Shown: positions 1 through 9,067 of the stretch, one piece after another
Position numbering within the stretch: position 1 is the stretch's first letter
Layout of the letters: the number at the start of each line of letters is the position of its first letter
DNA from: Methanocalculus natronophilus
GTDB taxonomy: Archaea; Halobacteriota; Methanomicrobia; Methanomicrobiales; Methanocorpusculaceae
Assembly (NCBI RefSeq): GCF_038751955.1
Contig: NZ_JBCEXH010000004.1
Span: 1 to 64,000, forward strand
Direction: 5' to 3'
Length of the DNA stretch: 64,000 nucleotides
The notes under the pieces: model-generated
Databases searched by the model: none
Told to the model about the DNA's origin: nothing
What the model saw: the letters and a program-made list of their open reading frames with translations, nothing else
Program-made: the position numbers and the translations under genes

Positions 1-459
1 TTGGGTTTTCAACTCTCAAGTGATCGTTGTTGGTTGGGTTAATCGAAAAGCTCTAGATTATAAAAATGACGACATATGTCAGTAGGCCCCCACCGCCCTC
101 TTCTCCGTCCGCACATGCTTCGCAGGAGAGGTTGAGCCAGGTGGCCGCAGATGCTGGCACGGAAGGGGCGGGAATGCTTCGGGGGCTGGCCAGAGCAGAT
201 AAACGCCCGATTCTTTCAGAATCGCCTTTCAGGTTGCTCTGATGAGCAAGGGTTTATCATCTCTGTCATCCTGTTCCCTTCGCTTGACCCCGCCCCCGAT
301 ATCCGCGCTGCAACTGCTTTTAGTCACTCCCAAATGTTCCCGGTTGTTGCATCGGGATCTCTTCCCCTGGATCATTTCCCACGTTCCGAAGAATTCAGGA
401 AAAACTTGGCGATCAGAACGCTGGAGAAGAGTCGGAATTGGGATGAGCTGCTCTCTCAC
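1..459. other. Gene-poor left edge
   Basis: I see no gene with family resemblance here. The first 60 bases are AT-rich. The stretch around 91-130 and the stretch 283-440 resemble decayed sequence found again downstream of aglB (about 23566-23757). The short reading frames crossing the region show no recognisable domain and I treat them as chance. Confidence 0.4.
283..440 (+). repeat. Diverged repeat, copy 1 (partner at 23566-23757)
   Basis: Blocks shared in the same order with 23566-23757 include CCGATAYCCGCG, GTTGCATYGGGATC and a GAATCAGGAAAA-like block followed by GGAGAAGAGTC. Overall identity looks moderate with small gaps, so both are probably relics of one older element or gene 5' region. 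In the second copy the shared block runs into the start of a Phd-like antitoxin remnant. I cannot say what the ancestral unit encoded. Confidence 0.4.
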
Positions 460-1344
460 TTATTGGGTCTTCTGTATCACGCTCTCCCGCTTCTTCTGCC
501 TGAAATACTCAATTGTGCCGATCAGTACCGCTCCGGCTATGCAGGCCAGGATAACGTCGGTTGTGAATCCGCCTGCGTCATTGATCCGCTCAATGAGTGT
601 TCTCGTTGATCCGAGCATCAGGCCGGTCAGGGTGGCGAGGACAGCAGCGGTATAGCGGTCAAGGAGGTATCGGAGAGCGCGGGAGAAGAGGAGTATTCCG
701 ATTGCGCCGCCTGCAATAAAGGCGGTGATCTCAGGGATGGATACATCGCGCAACGCCTCGAGCATATACTCATACTGGCCGAGGACGAGCGTCAGGTACG
801 CGCCTGAGATGCCTGGAAGGATCATTGCGCAGAGCGCTATCATGCCGGTTGCAAATATCACCGGGAGTGAGTGACCAAATGATCCAATTGGCAGGCTTCC
901 CACCAGGTAGCCTCCACAGAAGCCTGCTGCAATGAAGAGAAACGCATCCCGCTTTTCAGCTTCCACCTGGAGTGCGATGACAATGGACGAGGCAACGATG
1001 ATCCCAAAGAAGAGGCCGAATGCCTCGCCCGGATAGCTGTCGAGGATATGCAGGATTGCTCGTGACATGAGCAGCGCGGCAGTACCGATACCGGCAAGCA
1101 GGGTGATGAGAAAGAGGGGATCGGTTCTGAGAATCTCCTGCCTGAACCCCTGGATGTCTCCGCGCAGTAGCCTGATGGCAGTCTGTGGGCGCACAGCGGC
1201 TATCGCATTGATGAGCCGCCCGTAAATGCCGGTAATAAAGGCCATTGTGCCGCCGGATACGCCTGGTATGATGTCTGATCCTCCCATCAGGAGGCCTCGC
1301 AGAAAGATGCCGACTGCCTCCATGAATCTCATTGCAGGTTTCAC
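460..1344 (-). CDS. DUF368 family polytopic membrane protein (PopT-like)
   Basis: A 294-residue, highly hydrophobic protein with about eight predicted membrane segments. The N-terminal GLLMGGSDIIPGVSGGTMA region is the hallmark of DUF368, and a second internally related PGISGAYL motif follows in the middle, as expected from the inverted duplication in this family. Bacterial DUF368 proteins (PopT) are reported to recycle undecaprenyl phosphate across the membrane. In an archaeon a dolichyl-phosphate or other polyprenyl-phosphate substrate would be the analogous inference, and it would fit the glycan-rich context. The gene is divergent from apgM. Confidence 0.85.
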   Translation of the reverse strand: MKPAMRFMEAVGIFLRGLLMGGSDIIPGVSGGTMAFITGIYGRLINAIAAVRPQTAIRLLRGDIQGFRQEILRTDPLFLITLLAGIGTAALLMSRAILHILDSYPGEAFGLFFGIIVASSIVIALQVEAEKRDAFLFIAAGFCGGYLVGSLPIGSFGHSLPVIFATGMIALCAMILPGISGAYLTLVLGQYEYMLEALRDVSIPEITAFIAGGAIGILLFSRALRYLLDRYTAAVLATLTGLMLGSTRTLIERINDAGGFTTDVILACIAGAVLIGTIEYFRQKKRESVIQKTQ

Positions 1345-1390
1345 AGGGTAGTGTTGGTGCTATGGGGGCTTTTAATGATACGAAAGACGA

Positions 1391-2596
1391 ATGTTGATCC
1401 GGATGAACCCGGGTGTACTACAGACATCACAGCAAAAGTGCCTGCTCATCCTCGGAGATGGCATGGCTGATGAGCCGATTGCGGAACTTGGCGGCAGGAC
1501 TGTTCTTGAAGCGGCATCGACGCCGAATATGGATTATATCGCACGGCATGGACGTATGGGGATGCTTCAGACTATTCCGTCAGGATTTGAGCCAGGATCA
1601 GATATAGCAAACCTCTCGGTTCTTGGCTATGATCCGGCACGCTACTATACAGGCCGGGGGCCGCTTGAGGCGGCATCAATGGGCGTGGTACTTGCTCATG
1701 ATGATATCGCATACCGTTGCAACCTGGTGACGGTTCAGGACGGTGTGATGGCAGATTTTTCTGCCGGGCATATCTCAAGTGAAGAGGGCAGGGAGCTCTT
1801 TGCTTCACTGCAACCAGCGCTGGCTGGTACGTCTCTTTATTCCGGGATCAGCTACCGGAATCTCCTGCTCCTCCATCATGCACGCGGTGCAGAGACGACA
1901 CCGCCACACGATATCGTCGGCAAAGAGATAGACTCGTTCCTTCCTGAGGGTGAGGATAAAGAGATACTGCGCCATTGCATGAAGGTCTCAGCAGAGGTCT
2001 TTGCAGATCACCCGGTGAACCGGGCGCGTGCACGGGAAGGGAAATCTGAGGCGACCATGATATGGCCATGGAGCGGGGGGAAGACACCATCCCTTCCCTC
2101 GTTTCAGGAACAGTTCTCCCGGTCAGGCGGCATGATCTCAGGGGTTGATCTCCTCTTTGGGATCGCGCGGATTGCGAAGATGGAGGTGATCAGGGTGCCT
2201 GGTGCAACCGGATACCTGGATACCAATTACCGGGAAAAGATCCGGTATGCAGTTGATGCGGCAGCGAGGCTTGATTTTGTGTATGTGCATGTTGAAGCAC
2301 CTGACGAGGCAGGTCATCTTGGCAGCATTGAAGAGAAGATACGCGCAATTGAGCGGCTTGATGAGGCAATTGGGATTGCTTTGGAAGAATTTGACGGGAT
2401 GATTGTGCTCCTCCCCGATCATCCGACTCCAATACGCCTGAAGACGCATACGCGCGATCCCGTTCCGTTTGCGGTTCTTGGACTTGGTCGTGATGAGACT
2501 ACGCAGTACTCTGAGCGGGAAGGGGAGCGTGGATCCTATGGAATACTGCAGGGGCCGGAGCTCCTGCCGTTTCTCTTCTCTAGGACGAATGAGTGA
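1391..2596 (+). CDS. apgM: 2,3-bisphosphoglycerate-independent phosphoglycerate mutase (archaeal type)
   Basis: 401 residues, the usual length for archaeal ApgM. It interconverts 3- and 2-phosphoglycerate in cytosolic glycolysis/gluconeogenesis using two metal ions. The alkaline-phosphatase-superfamily metal site is visible: LILGDGMAD near the N-terminus, the nucleophile region GSDIANLSVLGYDP, the HVEAPDEAGH block and a C-terminal LLPDHPTP. ATG at 1391 gives the full domain; ATG at 1403 is an alternative and no clear ribosome site separates them. The gene is divergent from the DUF368 gene. Confidence 0.93.
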   Translation: MLIRMNPGVLQTSQQKCLLILGDGMADEPIAELGGRTVLEAASTPNMDYIARHGRMGMLQTIPSGFEPGSDIANLSVLGYDPARYYTGRGPLEAASMGVVLAHDDIAYRCNLVTVQDGVMADFSAGHISSEEGRELFASLQPALAGTSLYSGISYRNLLLLHHARGAETTPPHDIVGKEIDSFLPEGEDKEILRHCMKVSAEVFADHPVNRARAREGKSEATMIWPWSGGKTPSLPSFQEQFSRSGGMISGVDLLFGIARIAKMEVIRVPGATGYLDTNYREKIRYAVDAAARLDFVYVHVEAPDEAGHLGSIEEKIRAIERLDEAIGIALEEFDGMIVLLPDHPTPIRLKTHTRDPVPFAVLGLGRDETTQYSEREGERGSYGILQGPELLPFLFSRTNE

Positions 2597-2749
2597 AAAA
2601 GTGGAAGCGGTGGCATCAGACCCCTTGCATCATCATCCGTTTCGTCAGCGGGGGTAACTCTCATCATCTGCCACTCACTATTGTCAGGGTTGTCTGGCGG
2701 GAAGGTTTTTTCCGCAAACCATATTCACCCTTGAGAGGATAGTGATTGT

Positions 2750-3517
2750 ATGGGTACCCGCAAAGAGGTGACGATCGGCATTACGATCAATCTTGATAAC
2801 TTCGAGAACATCAGGTTTGATCTCAAAGGGGAGGCTGAATCAGAGGAGGATGTCTCTGAACTTGTCAGGTTTCTTGATGGTGTGCTCGACACAATCGGCC
2901 GTGATGATCAGGCGACACGGGAGCGGGTCGATCACTACAGAAACCGGGTTTTTGGATCATATTTCCAGAAAGAATCATTGGAAGGCGATTTTGGGATGCC
3001 AGAGAGCACCTTCACCTCGTGCCCGGTAACAGGTGACGAGGAGCGCATGGAGGATCCCGCGTACTATGACTCGTCTGGAAACGACACGCCGGATCCACTC
3101 GAACTATCTGGCGATCTTTTGCTTGCGTCAGATAATGCAGAACGTCCGGAAGAGGAGCGTGCAGCAGAGGGTGGAGATGTGCATGCAGGGGTTTTGGAAG
3201 AGCCTGCAGAAATGGGACAGGGGAGTGGCCCAGATACTCCTGGATCTCCTGAAAAATCTATGGAAACAGGTGATGGTACAGATAGTGGTTTTGGATCACC
3301 CGACGAACCAGCACCTGGTCCGGAGCCATCTTCAGGCAATGATGTTCTTCTGGCAGGTGACACATCTGCTGGAGCTGCTCCCTCCAAAATGCGCGAGCCT
3401 GCCGCATCTGCATTTGTCTGCGAGGCATGTGGTGTGGAGGTGAATAAGGTTCAGCATGATGTCAGCCACCTCTTTATGAACAAAACACTCTGCAAGGAAT
3501 GCATGAATAAATCCTGA
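2750..3517 (+). CDS. Uncharacterised acidic protein with C-terminal zinc-binding motif
   Basis: 255 residues. The first ~80 residues look folded (beta/alpha, starting TIGITINLDNFENIRFDL). Residues about 90-215 are acidic, Pro/Gly/Glu/Asp-rich and probably disordered. The last ~35 residues contain two CxxC pairs (FVCEACG and LCKEC) separated by a His-containing segment, a likely zinc knuckle. ATG at 2750 follows a GAGAGGAT ribosome site. It ends 20 bases before orc1/cdc6 in the same direction, so co-transcription is likely. I do not recognise a named family; a role near replication is only a neighbourhood guess. Confidence 0.7.
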   Translation: MGTRKEVTIGITINLDNFENIRFDLKGEAESEEDVSELVRFLDGVLDTIGRDDQATRERVDHYRNRVFGSYFQKESLEGDFGMPESTFTSCPVTGDEERMEDPAYYDSSGNDTPDPLELSGDLLLASDNAERPEEERAAEGGDVHAGVLEEPAEMGQGSGPDTPGSPEKSMETGDGTDSGFGSPDEPAPGPEPSSGNDVLLAGDTSAGAAPSKMREPAASAFVCEACGVEVNKVQHDVSHLFMNKTLCKECMNKS

Positions 3518-3537
3518 TTCAAACGAGGTTTAGGTTC

Positions 3538-4677
3538 TTGGCGAAGAAGCTGCTGATGTGGGATGAGACGCTCTTCCGCGACCCCCTGGTCTTTGAAATA
3601 GATCATGTTCCCGACGAGTTCCGGTTCCGTGATGCCCAGATGGCTGATCTCTCGTTTCAGGTTCAGCCAGCGCTCCGGGGTAGCCGGCCGCTCAACTCAC
3701 TCTGCCGCGGCCCGCCTGGTACCGGGAAGACGACGACTGTCCGGAAGCTCTTCGACGAGATAGAGGAGAATACGAAAAAGATTGCCTGCGTCCACGTGAA
3801 CTGCAAGATCGATAACACCCGATATGCGATTCTTGCAAGGGTCTACAAGCATCTGGCAGGCCATCTTCCAAAAACCAGCGGGACCAGTTTCAACCAGGTC
3901 TATGACGCAGTATGCCGGGTCCTCCAGAAGGAGGATCTTGTCCTGGTCATCTGCCTTGATGATGCAAATTATCTCCTCTATGAAAATGAGCTGAATAACG
4001 TCATCTACCCGCTCCTCCGTGCGCATGAAACCTATGAGATGGTGAAGGTGGGTGTAATCGTCATCTTCTCTGATATGGATGTTGATCCGGCGACTGCTTT
4101 TGATTCACGTGTTGCATCTGTCCTGAGGCCGACTGAGGTCTTCTTCCCCCCCTATACTGCAGCAGAGATGGAGGAGATCCTGAGAATGCGCATACAGCAG
4201 GGTTTCTATCCCGGGGTCATCTCAGAAGAGATGCTTCAGCAGGTGGTCGACAACACAATGAAGGCCGGGGATCTGCGTGTTGGGATCGATCTCCTGAAAC
4301 GTGCAGGCCTGCTCGCGGAACGGGATGCCCGGCGATCGATTGAGGAGGATGATATCCACCGCGCTTACGAGGTCTCACGGCGCTTCCATCTTGCGTCGCT
4401 TGTGAAGGCTCTCTCGCGTGACGAACAGTCGGTTCTCGGGGTGATTGCCAGGATGAGTACTGAAGAGGCGGGAATGGCAGCTGGAGACGTGTATGCCCGG
4501 GTAAAGGAGGAGATGACTCTTGGGTATACGAGGTACTATGAGATCATCCGGAAGCTGGATACCATCCGGCTGATAAACCTTGATTATAGAACCGGAAGGG
4601 GGAGAACGCGGGTGATAACGCCGCGTTACAGCCCGGATATGGTGCTCGCCGAGATGGGGGTACGTGAATCAATTTAG
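3538..4677 (+). CDS. cdc6: ORC1-type replication initiator (Cdc6/Orc1)
   Basis: 379 residues. An AAA+ ATPase domain comes first: Walker A GPPGTGKT at residues 58-65 and Walker B LVICLDDA with D141-D142. A sensor/lid region and a C-terminal winged-helix domain follow. Family members bind origin repeats and load MCM. Translation appears to start at TTG 3538, preceded by GAGGTTTAG; no better in-frame start gives the conserved N-terminus. Archaeal cdc6 genes often lie next to an origin, but I saw no convincing cluster of origin-recognition repeats in the flanks 2597-2749 or 4678-4727. Confidence 0.93.
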   Translation: MAKKLLMWDETLFRDPLVFEIDHVPDEFRFRDAQMADLSFQVQPALRGSRPLNSLCRGPPGTGKTTTVRKLFDEIEENTKKIACVHVNCKIDNTRYAILARVYKHLAGHLPKTSGTSFNQVYDAVCRVLQKEDLVLVICLDDANYLLYENELNNVIYPLLRAHETYEMVKVGVIVIFSDMDVDPATAFDSRVASVLRPTEVFFPPYTAAEMEEILRMRIQQGFYPGVISEEMLQQVVDNTMKAGDLRVGIDLLKRAGLLAERDARRSIEEDDIHRAYEVSRRFHLASLVKALSRDEQSVLGVIARMSTEEAGMAAGDVYARVKEEMTLGYTRYYEIIRKLDTIRLINLDYRTGRGRTRVITPRYSPDMVLAEMGVRESI

Positions 4678-4727
4678 CAACTCTTATCTGTTTTCCAAAA
4701 CCCTAGTACTGGTGACAGAGGGATTAT

Positions 4728-5672
4728 ATGGTCAGTGTAAATGAACTTGGATTGGATCTCTTCGAAGAGCTTGTGGAACTCTCAGATCTCTTCAATGTGG
4801 CGTATCATGAACTTGACAACGGCTCACGCATCGTCGACTGTGGCGTTGCTGTTCCCGGCGGGTATGGTGCGGGCGAGTTCTTCACCCGGATCTGCATGGG
4901 AGGCCTTGGAGAGGTTACCTACCGGATGGGCGAGATTGGCGGGATTCCCCAGCCGTTCATTGATATCAATACGGACTTCCCCGCGATCTCCTGTCTCGGC
5001 GCCCAGAAGGCCGGGTGGACAGTGAAGGCCGGGAACTATTTCGCAATGGGCAGCGGTCCTGCACGTGCGCTCTCCCTGAAGCCGAAACACACCTATGAAG
5101 TAATCGAGTACGAGGATGAATTCGATGCAACCGTGATCTGCCTTGAGTCTGATATTCTGCCCAATGGCGAGGTTATGGAGAAGATTGCAGAAGCCTGCAA
5201 GGTCGAGGTTGAGAATGTTGCGGCAGTTGTTGCACCGACATCATCACTTGTCGGGTCGATTCAGGTTGCCGGACGGTGTGTCGAGACTGCGGTCTATAAG
5301 CTCAACGAGCTTGGGTTTGACACAAAGAAGATCATCTCGGGTATTGGCACTGCACCGATTCCGCCGGTTCGCGGACCAAAACTTGCGATGGGTGTCACAA
5401 ATGACGCAACCATCTACCACGGGCAGATCTGCCTGACGATGGATGCGCCGGAGATTAAGGACTATCTCGACAAGATACCAAGCAACACCTCGAAGGGGTA
5501 TGGAAAGCCCTTCAACGACATCTTCAAAGAGGCCAACTATGACTTCTACCAGATCGATACGTCGCTCTTCTCCCCTGCAGAAGTGGTGATTAACGAGATC
5601 TCCGAGGGCGCGGTGTACCATGTGGGTGCTGTGAACTCAGAGGTTACGCTGAAGTCATTTGGGCTACTCTGA
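4728..5672 (+). CDS. mch: Methenyl-tetrahydromethanopterin cyclohydrolase
   Basis: 314 residues, full length for Mch. The enzyme interconverts 5-formyl- and 5,10-methenyl-tetrahydromethanopterin in the cytosolic C1 pathway of methanogenesis. The characteristic sequence is recognisable throughout: VNELGLDLFEELVE start, VPGGYGAGEFFTRICMGGLG, AGNYFAMGSGPARAL and SPAEVVINEISEGAVYHVGA at the end. It follows cdc6 by 50 bases in the same direction. This gene is the best marker in the window that the host is a methanogen or close relative. Confidence 0.97.
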   Translation: MVSVNELGLDLFEELVELSDLFNVAYHELDNGSRIVDCGVAVPGGYGAGEFFTRICMGGLGEVTYRMGEIGGIPQPFIDINTDFPAISCLGAQKAGWTVKAGNYFAMGSGPARALSLKPKHTYEVIEYEDEFDATVICLESDILPNGEVMEKIAEACKVEVENVAAVVAPTSSLVGSIQVAGRCVETAVYKLNELGFDTKKIISGIGTAPIPPVRGPKLAMGVTNDATIYHGQICLTMDAPEIKDYLDKIPSNTSKGYGKPFNDIFKEANYDFYQIDTSLFSPAEVVINEISEGAVYHVGAVNSEVTLKSFGLL

Positions 5673-5718
5673 AGTGGGTTTTGTCATTTCGAAGGTGACA
5701 TGGAGGACATGGAGGGGC

Positions 5719-5740
5719 TGATTTTCCCCCTTTTTGTTTC
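5719..5740 (+). terminator. Pyrimidine/T-rich putative terminator of mch
   Basis: A run ATTTTCCCCCTTTTTGTTTC lies about 50 bases after the mch stop. Archaeal transcription commonly ends at T-rich tracts, and the tRNA gene downstream has its own promoter-like TATTTAA at about 5811-5817. No strong hairpin is seen. Confidence 0.35.
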
Positions 5741-5852
5741 CACCCTGTTGGTTGAGGCAGGGGTATTGTGGAGTTTTGTTTAAAGTGCTGATCTGTTCCT
5801 GTGATCGGCAGTATTTAATTCGATAGAAGCCAATTCTATTGGAATCAGAGTC

Positions 5853-5926
5853 GGGCTTGTGGTCTAGCTGGTTATGACGTCGCCCTTACACGGCGAAGAT
5901 CTCCGGTTCGAATCCGGACAGGCCCA
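5853..5926 (+). tRNA. tRNA-Val (anticodon UAC)
   Basis: A complete cloverleaf can be drawn. The acceptor stem GGGCTTG pairs with CAGGCCC, with A as discriminator. The D arm is GTCTAGCTGG..GAC. The anticodon stem TCGCC/GGCGA encloses loop CTTACAC, giving anticodon TAC. The T arm TCCGG TTCGAAT CCGGA is perfect. No intron is present and CCA is not encoded (CATC follows). A TATA-like TATTTAA lies about 40 bases upstream. Confidence 0.95.
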
Positions 5927-5950
5927 TCTTCTTTTTCGATTCTGGTTGAT

Positions 5951-6208
5951 TTATGGGGTTTTTCCTCCCAGGTATTCTCCCGCATCGTGTGCAAAAATCT
6001 GGATATTTGCATGTGTCCCTTCTTCTGAGGCCAGAAAGTAGAAGCCCCTGGCCTTCTTCAGGAACTGTGCAAGGAGCGTGGTCTTTCCTACTCGCCGTCT
6101 GCCATGAATGATGATGCATTCGGGTTTCTGCGAGTGATATCGACCCATGAGGAAGCGGAGTTCATCATCGCGATCAACGAAGATTTGTTGAGATATAAGT
6201 AGACTACT
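5951..6208 (-). pseudogene. N-terminal remnant of an archaeal-type ATPase (ATPase_2/DUF234-like)
   Basis: The minus-strand frame reads FVDRDDELRFLM..., then IIIHGRRRVGKTTLLAQFLK with a complete Walker A, then a SEEGTHANIQIF.. block. This is the start of the large archaeal ATPase_2 family (normally about 400-470 residues), but the frame stops after roughly 85 residues. No ATG/GTG/TTG start precedes the conserved FVDRDDEL. The fragment ends about 25 bases from the tRNA-Val 3' end, a common site for insertion and loss events. Functional expression is unlikely. Confidence 0.7.
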
Positions 6209-6324
6209 TCATAGTCAACGAAAATGATACAGGTGATGGTCTGGATTGGATGTTTGGTAAACTGGGGGATGAGACATGAATCGTCTGATGGAAGGGTTAA
6301 TCGTGCGGCTGTCCGGTATGAATG

Positions 6325-7254
6325 TTACATCTGGTCCAAAAACCACGCAACCGTCTCTTGTAATCCTTCTTCAAGTGTATATCCGGGAGTGTAGCCAAAT
6401 GCTGCCGTTGCCCGTGAGATGTCGGCAAGCGAGTCCCTGATATCGCCTTCACGCGGTGCTTCGTAGATTACTTGTTGCCTGCTGCCTGTGATCTCCATCA
6501 GGGTTTCTGCGAGTTCATTGAGTGTGATCCGCCTTCCGCAGGCGATGTTGTAGACGCCGGTTGCATCGCTTTCCATTGCCTGCATGTTTGCCATGACGAC
6601 GTCTTTGATATACGTGAAGTCGCGTGTCTGGTTTCCATCACCGTAGATGATCGGGCTCTGGTTGTTCAGAAGGCGGGTGATGAACTTCGGGATGACCGCT
6701 GCATATTCTGATGCCGGATCCTGGCGGGGGCCGAAGACATTGAAGTACCTGAGGAAGACTGTCTGGATGCCATAGAGTTCGGTGAAGACCTTGCCGTAGT
6801 ATTCATCGGTAAGTTTTGTGACTGCATACGGGGAGAGGGGATTTGGCATCATCCCCTCCTCCTTTGGGAGGATGGGGGTGTCGCCATAGACTGATGAAGA
6901 TGAGGCGGCAACGACTTTCCGGACGCCGTTTTCTTTTGCTGCAACGAGGAGCCGGAGGGTGCCGGTGATGTTTGCTTCGTTTGTGGTGATTGGATCCTTG
7001 ACTGAGCGGGGTACAGAGGGGATTGCTGCCTGGTGGAAGATACCATCGATTCCGTCTGTGATCTCGACCATCAGGTCATAATCGGTGATGCTCCCATTGA
7101 TAATGGTGATATTCCTGTGATCTCTCTGATGCCTGATGTTCTCCTGCCTGCCGGTGGTGAGGTTATCAACAATTGTTATCTCGTGGTTTGCAGCGAGATG
7201 GTCAGCGAGGTTTGATCCGATGAAGCCGGCACCGCCGGTGATGAGGTAGTGCAT
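6325..7254 (-). CDS. NAD-dependent sugar epimerase (UDP-glucose 4-epimerase-like, extended SDR)
   Basis: About 309 residues from the ATG at 7254, where the Rossmann start MHYLITGGAGFIGSNLADHL begins; longer starts up to 7326 add only a non-conserved tail. Extended-SDR features are the GGAGFIG NAD motif, SSSSVYGD, the catalytic YAVTK (Tyr/Lys) and LRYFNVFGPRQDP. The family interconverts UDP-sugars at C4; the exact sugar cannot be read from sequence. It is divergent from the UDP-glucose dehydrogenase gene, so both probably feed the surface-glycan locus. Confidence 0.88.
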   Translation of the reverse strand: MHYLITGGAGFIGSNLADHLAANHEITIVDNLTTGRQENIRHQRDHRNITIINGSITDYDLMVEITDGIDGIFHQAAIPSVPRSVKDPITTNEANITGTLRLLVAAKENGVRKVVAASSSSVYGDTPILPKEEGMMPNPLSPYAVTKLTDEYYGKVFTELYGIQTVFLRYFNVFGPRQDPASEYAAVIPKFITRLLNNQSPIIYGDGNQTRDFTYIKDVVMANMQAMESDATGVYNIACGRRITLNELAETLMEITGSRQQVIYEAPREGDIRDSLADISRATAAFGYTPGYTLEEGLQETVAWFLDQM

Positions 7255-7475
7255 GGATAATCTGTTGATCGGGGGTGATAATGAGGGTTGCTTTTTGTGG
7301 GTCTCTTCTGTTTGGGACATGACCACAGGATTGCTGGTTCTGCCTCCTGGTCAGGCAGGTCCAAACTGAAGCTTCCTAGACTTCCTTCATCTGGGTAAAG
7401 ACGGTATCTACAAATAATAATCTCCCGGATATAATTGTAGTAACTCCTTTAGCGTTATTTGTTCGGTGATATATT

Positions 7476-8744
7476 GTGAACATATCAATACTTGGAACCG
7501 GTTATGTCGGTGCAGTAACAGGCGCCTGCTTTGCAGAGCTTGGGAATGACGTTGTCTTTGTGGATATCGATCCTGCCAGAACAGACTGTATCCGTACCGG
7601 CAGGTCTCCTATCTTCGAACCTGGCCTTGATGATCTGCTCACAAAGAATCTGGATCGGATCTCTGCGACAACGAATACCAGAGACGCGATCCGGGATACC
7701 GATGTAACCTTCATCTGTGTCGGGACTCCTTCGAATCCGGATGGTTCAATCGATCTTGGGTATGTCGAGGCTGCCTGCCGGGATATCGGGCAGGTGCTCA
7801 GGGAGAAGGATGGATGGCATACGGTTGTAATGAAGAGCACTGTTGTGTCTGGAACAACAACGGGAATTGTTCGGTCAACACTTGAAGACGCATCCGGGAA
7901 GGTTGCCTTCCGCGATTTCGGGCTCGCAGCAAACCCTGAATTCTTACGGGAAGGATCAGCACTCACGGACGTCTTCTCGCCGGATAGGATTGTGATTGGT
8001 GCTGAAGACTCAACATCACGCGAGATCCTTGAGAGCCTGTATGGGTCTTTTGACTGCCCGAAGATCGCCTGTGCAATCCCGGTTGCCGAGATGATCAAGT
8101 ACGTGAGCAATGCGTTTCTAGCCACCAAGATCAGCTTTGCAAACGAGATCGGCAACCTCTGTAAATCAATGGGCATCGATACAGCCGAGGTCTTTGAAGG
8201 TGTTGGCCTCGATGCCAGGATTAACCCGGCTTTCTTCAGATCAGGCATCGGGTTTGGCGGCTCCTGCTTCCCAAAGGATGTCCGTGCACTAATTGCACAG
8301 GCCAGGTCTCAGGGTGTCCCTCCGCAGATCCTAACAAGTGTGGTTGCGGTAAACGAAAACCAGCCCCTCCGGCTTGTTATATTACTGAAGAAGCATATCC
8401 CGGATCTCCGGGGCAGGAGAATCGGTGTCCTCGGACTAGCCTTCAAGCCGGATACCGATGATATCCGGGAGAGCCGGGCGATCCCGATCATCGAAGAACT
8501 CCAGAAAGAGGGGGCGGGCGTTATCGCTTATGATCCCCTGGCAATGGAATCATTTGGGAGACTCTTCCCTGATATCTCATATGCAGATTCCGCAGAGGAT
8601 CTGGTTTCAACTGCAGATGCAGTCCTTCTCACAACAGAATGGAAGGAGTTTGACGCACTCGATTACACCGGGAAGCTGGTGATTGATGGTCGGCGGGTTC
8701 CGAAGGCAGCGGTTGGATCCATCTATGAGGGGGTCTGCTGGTAA
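7476..8744 (+). CDS. UDP-glucose 6-dehydrogenase
   Basis: 422 residues, full length. It oxidises UDP-glucose to UDP-glucuronate with 2 NAD+. Visible features are the N-terminal GTGYVG nucleotide motif, FICVGTPSNPDGS, the NPEFLREGSA block, and the catalytic cysteine C264 in GFGGSCFPKD. The C-terminal UDP-binding domain has GLAFKPDTDDIRESRAI. Start is GTG at 7476 after GGTGAT. It is comparable to AglM of haloarchaeal N-glycosylation. GalU (9653) supplies its substrate; a TA pair lies between them. Confidence 0.93.
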   Translation: MNISILGTGYVGAVTGACFAELGNDVVFVDIDPARTDCIRTGRSPIFEPGLDDLLTKNLDRISATTNTRDAIRDTDVTFICVGTPSNPDGSIDLGYVEAACRDIGQVLREKDGWHTVVMKSTVVSGTTTGIVRSTLEDASGKVAFRDFGLAANPEFLREGSALTDVFSPDRIVIGAEDSTSREILESLYGSFDCPKIACAIPVAEMIKYVSNAFLATKISFANEIGNLCKSMGIDTAEVFEGVGLDARINPAFFRSGIGFGGSCFPKDVRALIAQARSQGVPPQILTSVVAVNENQPLRLVILLKKHIPDLRGRRIGVLGLAFKPDTDDIRESRAIPIIEELQKEGAGVIAYDPLAMESFGRLFPDISYADSAEDLVSTADAVLLTTEWKEFDALDYTGKLVIDGRRVPKAAVGSIYEGVCW

Positions 8745-8845
8745 TGTGTGATCCGATCGTGTACTGTACCAGGCTCTGCATTGGAACGAGGGCAAAGCGT
8801 ATGGATGGGTGATTTATCCAAAGGATTATCTGTTTTCTCAGGAAT

Positions 8846-9046
8846 ATGAATAATATGGAGCCGGAGATTATGAAGGAGAAGAAATTCAATCCCGAAGATG
8901 TCATCGGGAAACCTTACAGGAGAGGGATGTTACCCTACGGTGGATCAGTGACAAGGGGTCGGATATCCTATGCTGTCAGTGAGGAAGAGTACCTGGAAGA
9001 TATGAGGCGTCTCCGATCAGTTTTGAACAAGCCATCTGATCGCTAA
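8846..9046 (+). CDS. Small putative antitoxin partner of the PIN protein
   Basis: 66 residues (alternative start ATG 8855 has the better-spaced AGGA site). Charged, with a C-terminal helix EEEYLEDMRRLRSVL. It lies 21 bases upstream of a PIN-domain gene in the same direction, the arrangement of VapBC-type operons. I do not recognise the family, so antitoxin function rests on position, size and charge. Confidence 0.55.
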   Translation: MNNMEPEIMKEKKFNPEDVIGKPYRRGMLPYGGSVTRGRISYAVSEEEYLEDMRRLRSVLNKPSDR

Positions 9047-9067
9047 CACACGATTCTGCAGGAATTC

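Noticed and set aside
2597-2749. Replication origin beside cdc6
   Set aside because: No repeated origin-recognition motif or AT-rich unwinding element could be identified by eye; adjacency alone is not enough.
3064-3387. Minus-strand Pro/Ser-rich frame inside the zinc-tailed gene
   Set aside because: Shadow of the acidic low-complexity linker; no ribosome site and no family resemblance.
5886-6119. Minus-strand frame ending GLSGFEPEIFAV across the tRNA
   Set aside because: This peptide ending is the well-known artefact of translating a tRNA gene in reverse; the real features are tRNA-Val and the ATPase remnant.
7502-8248. Long minus-strand frame of 248 codons opposite UDP-glucose dehydrogenase
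   Set aside because: Antisense shadow of a GC-rich conserved gene; composition is typical of reverse-frame translation.
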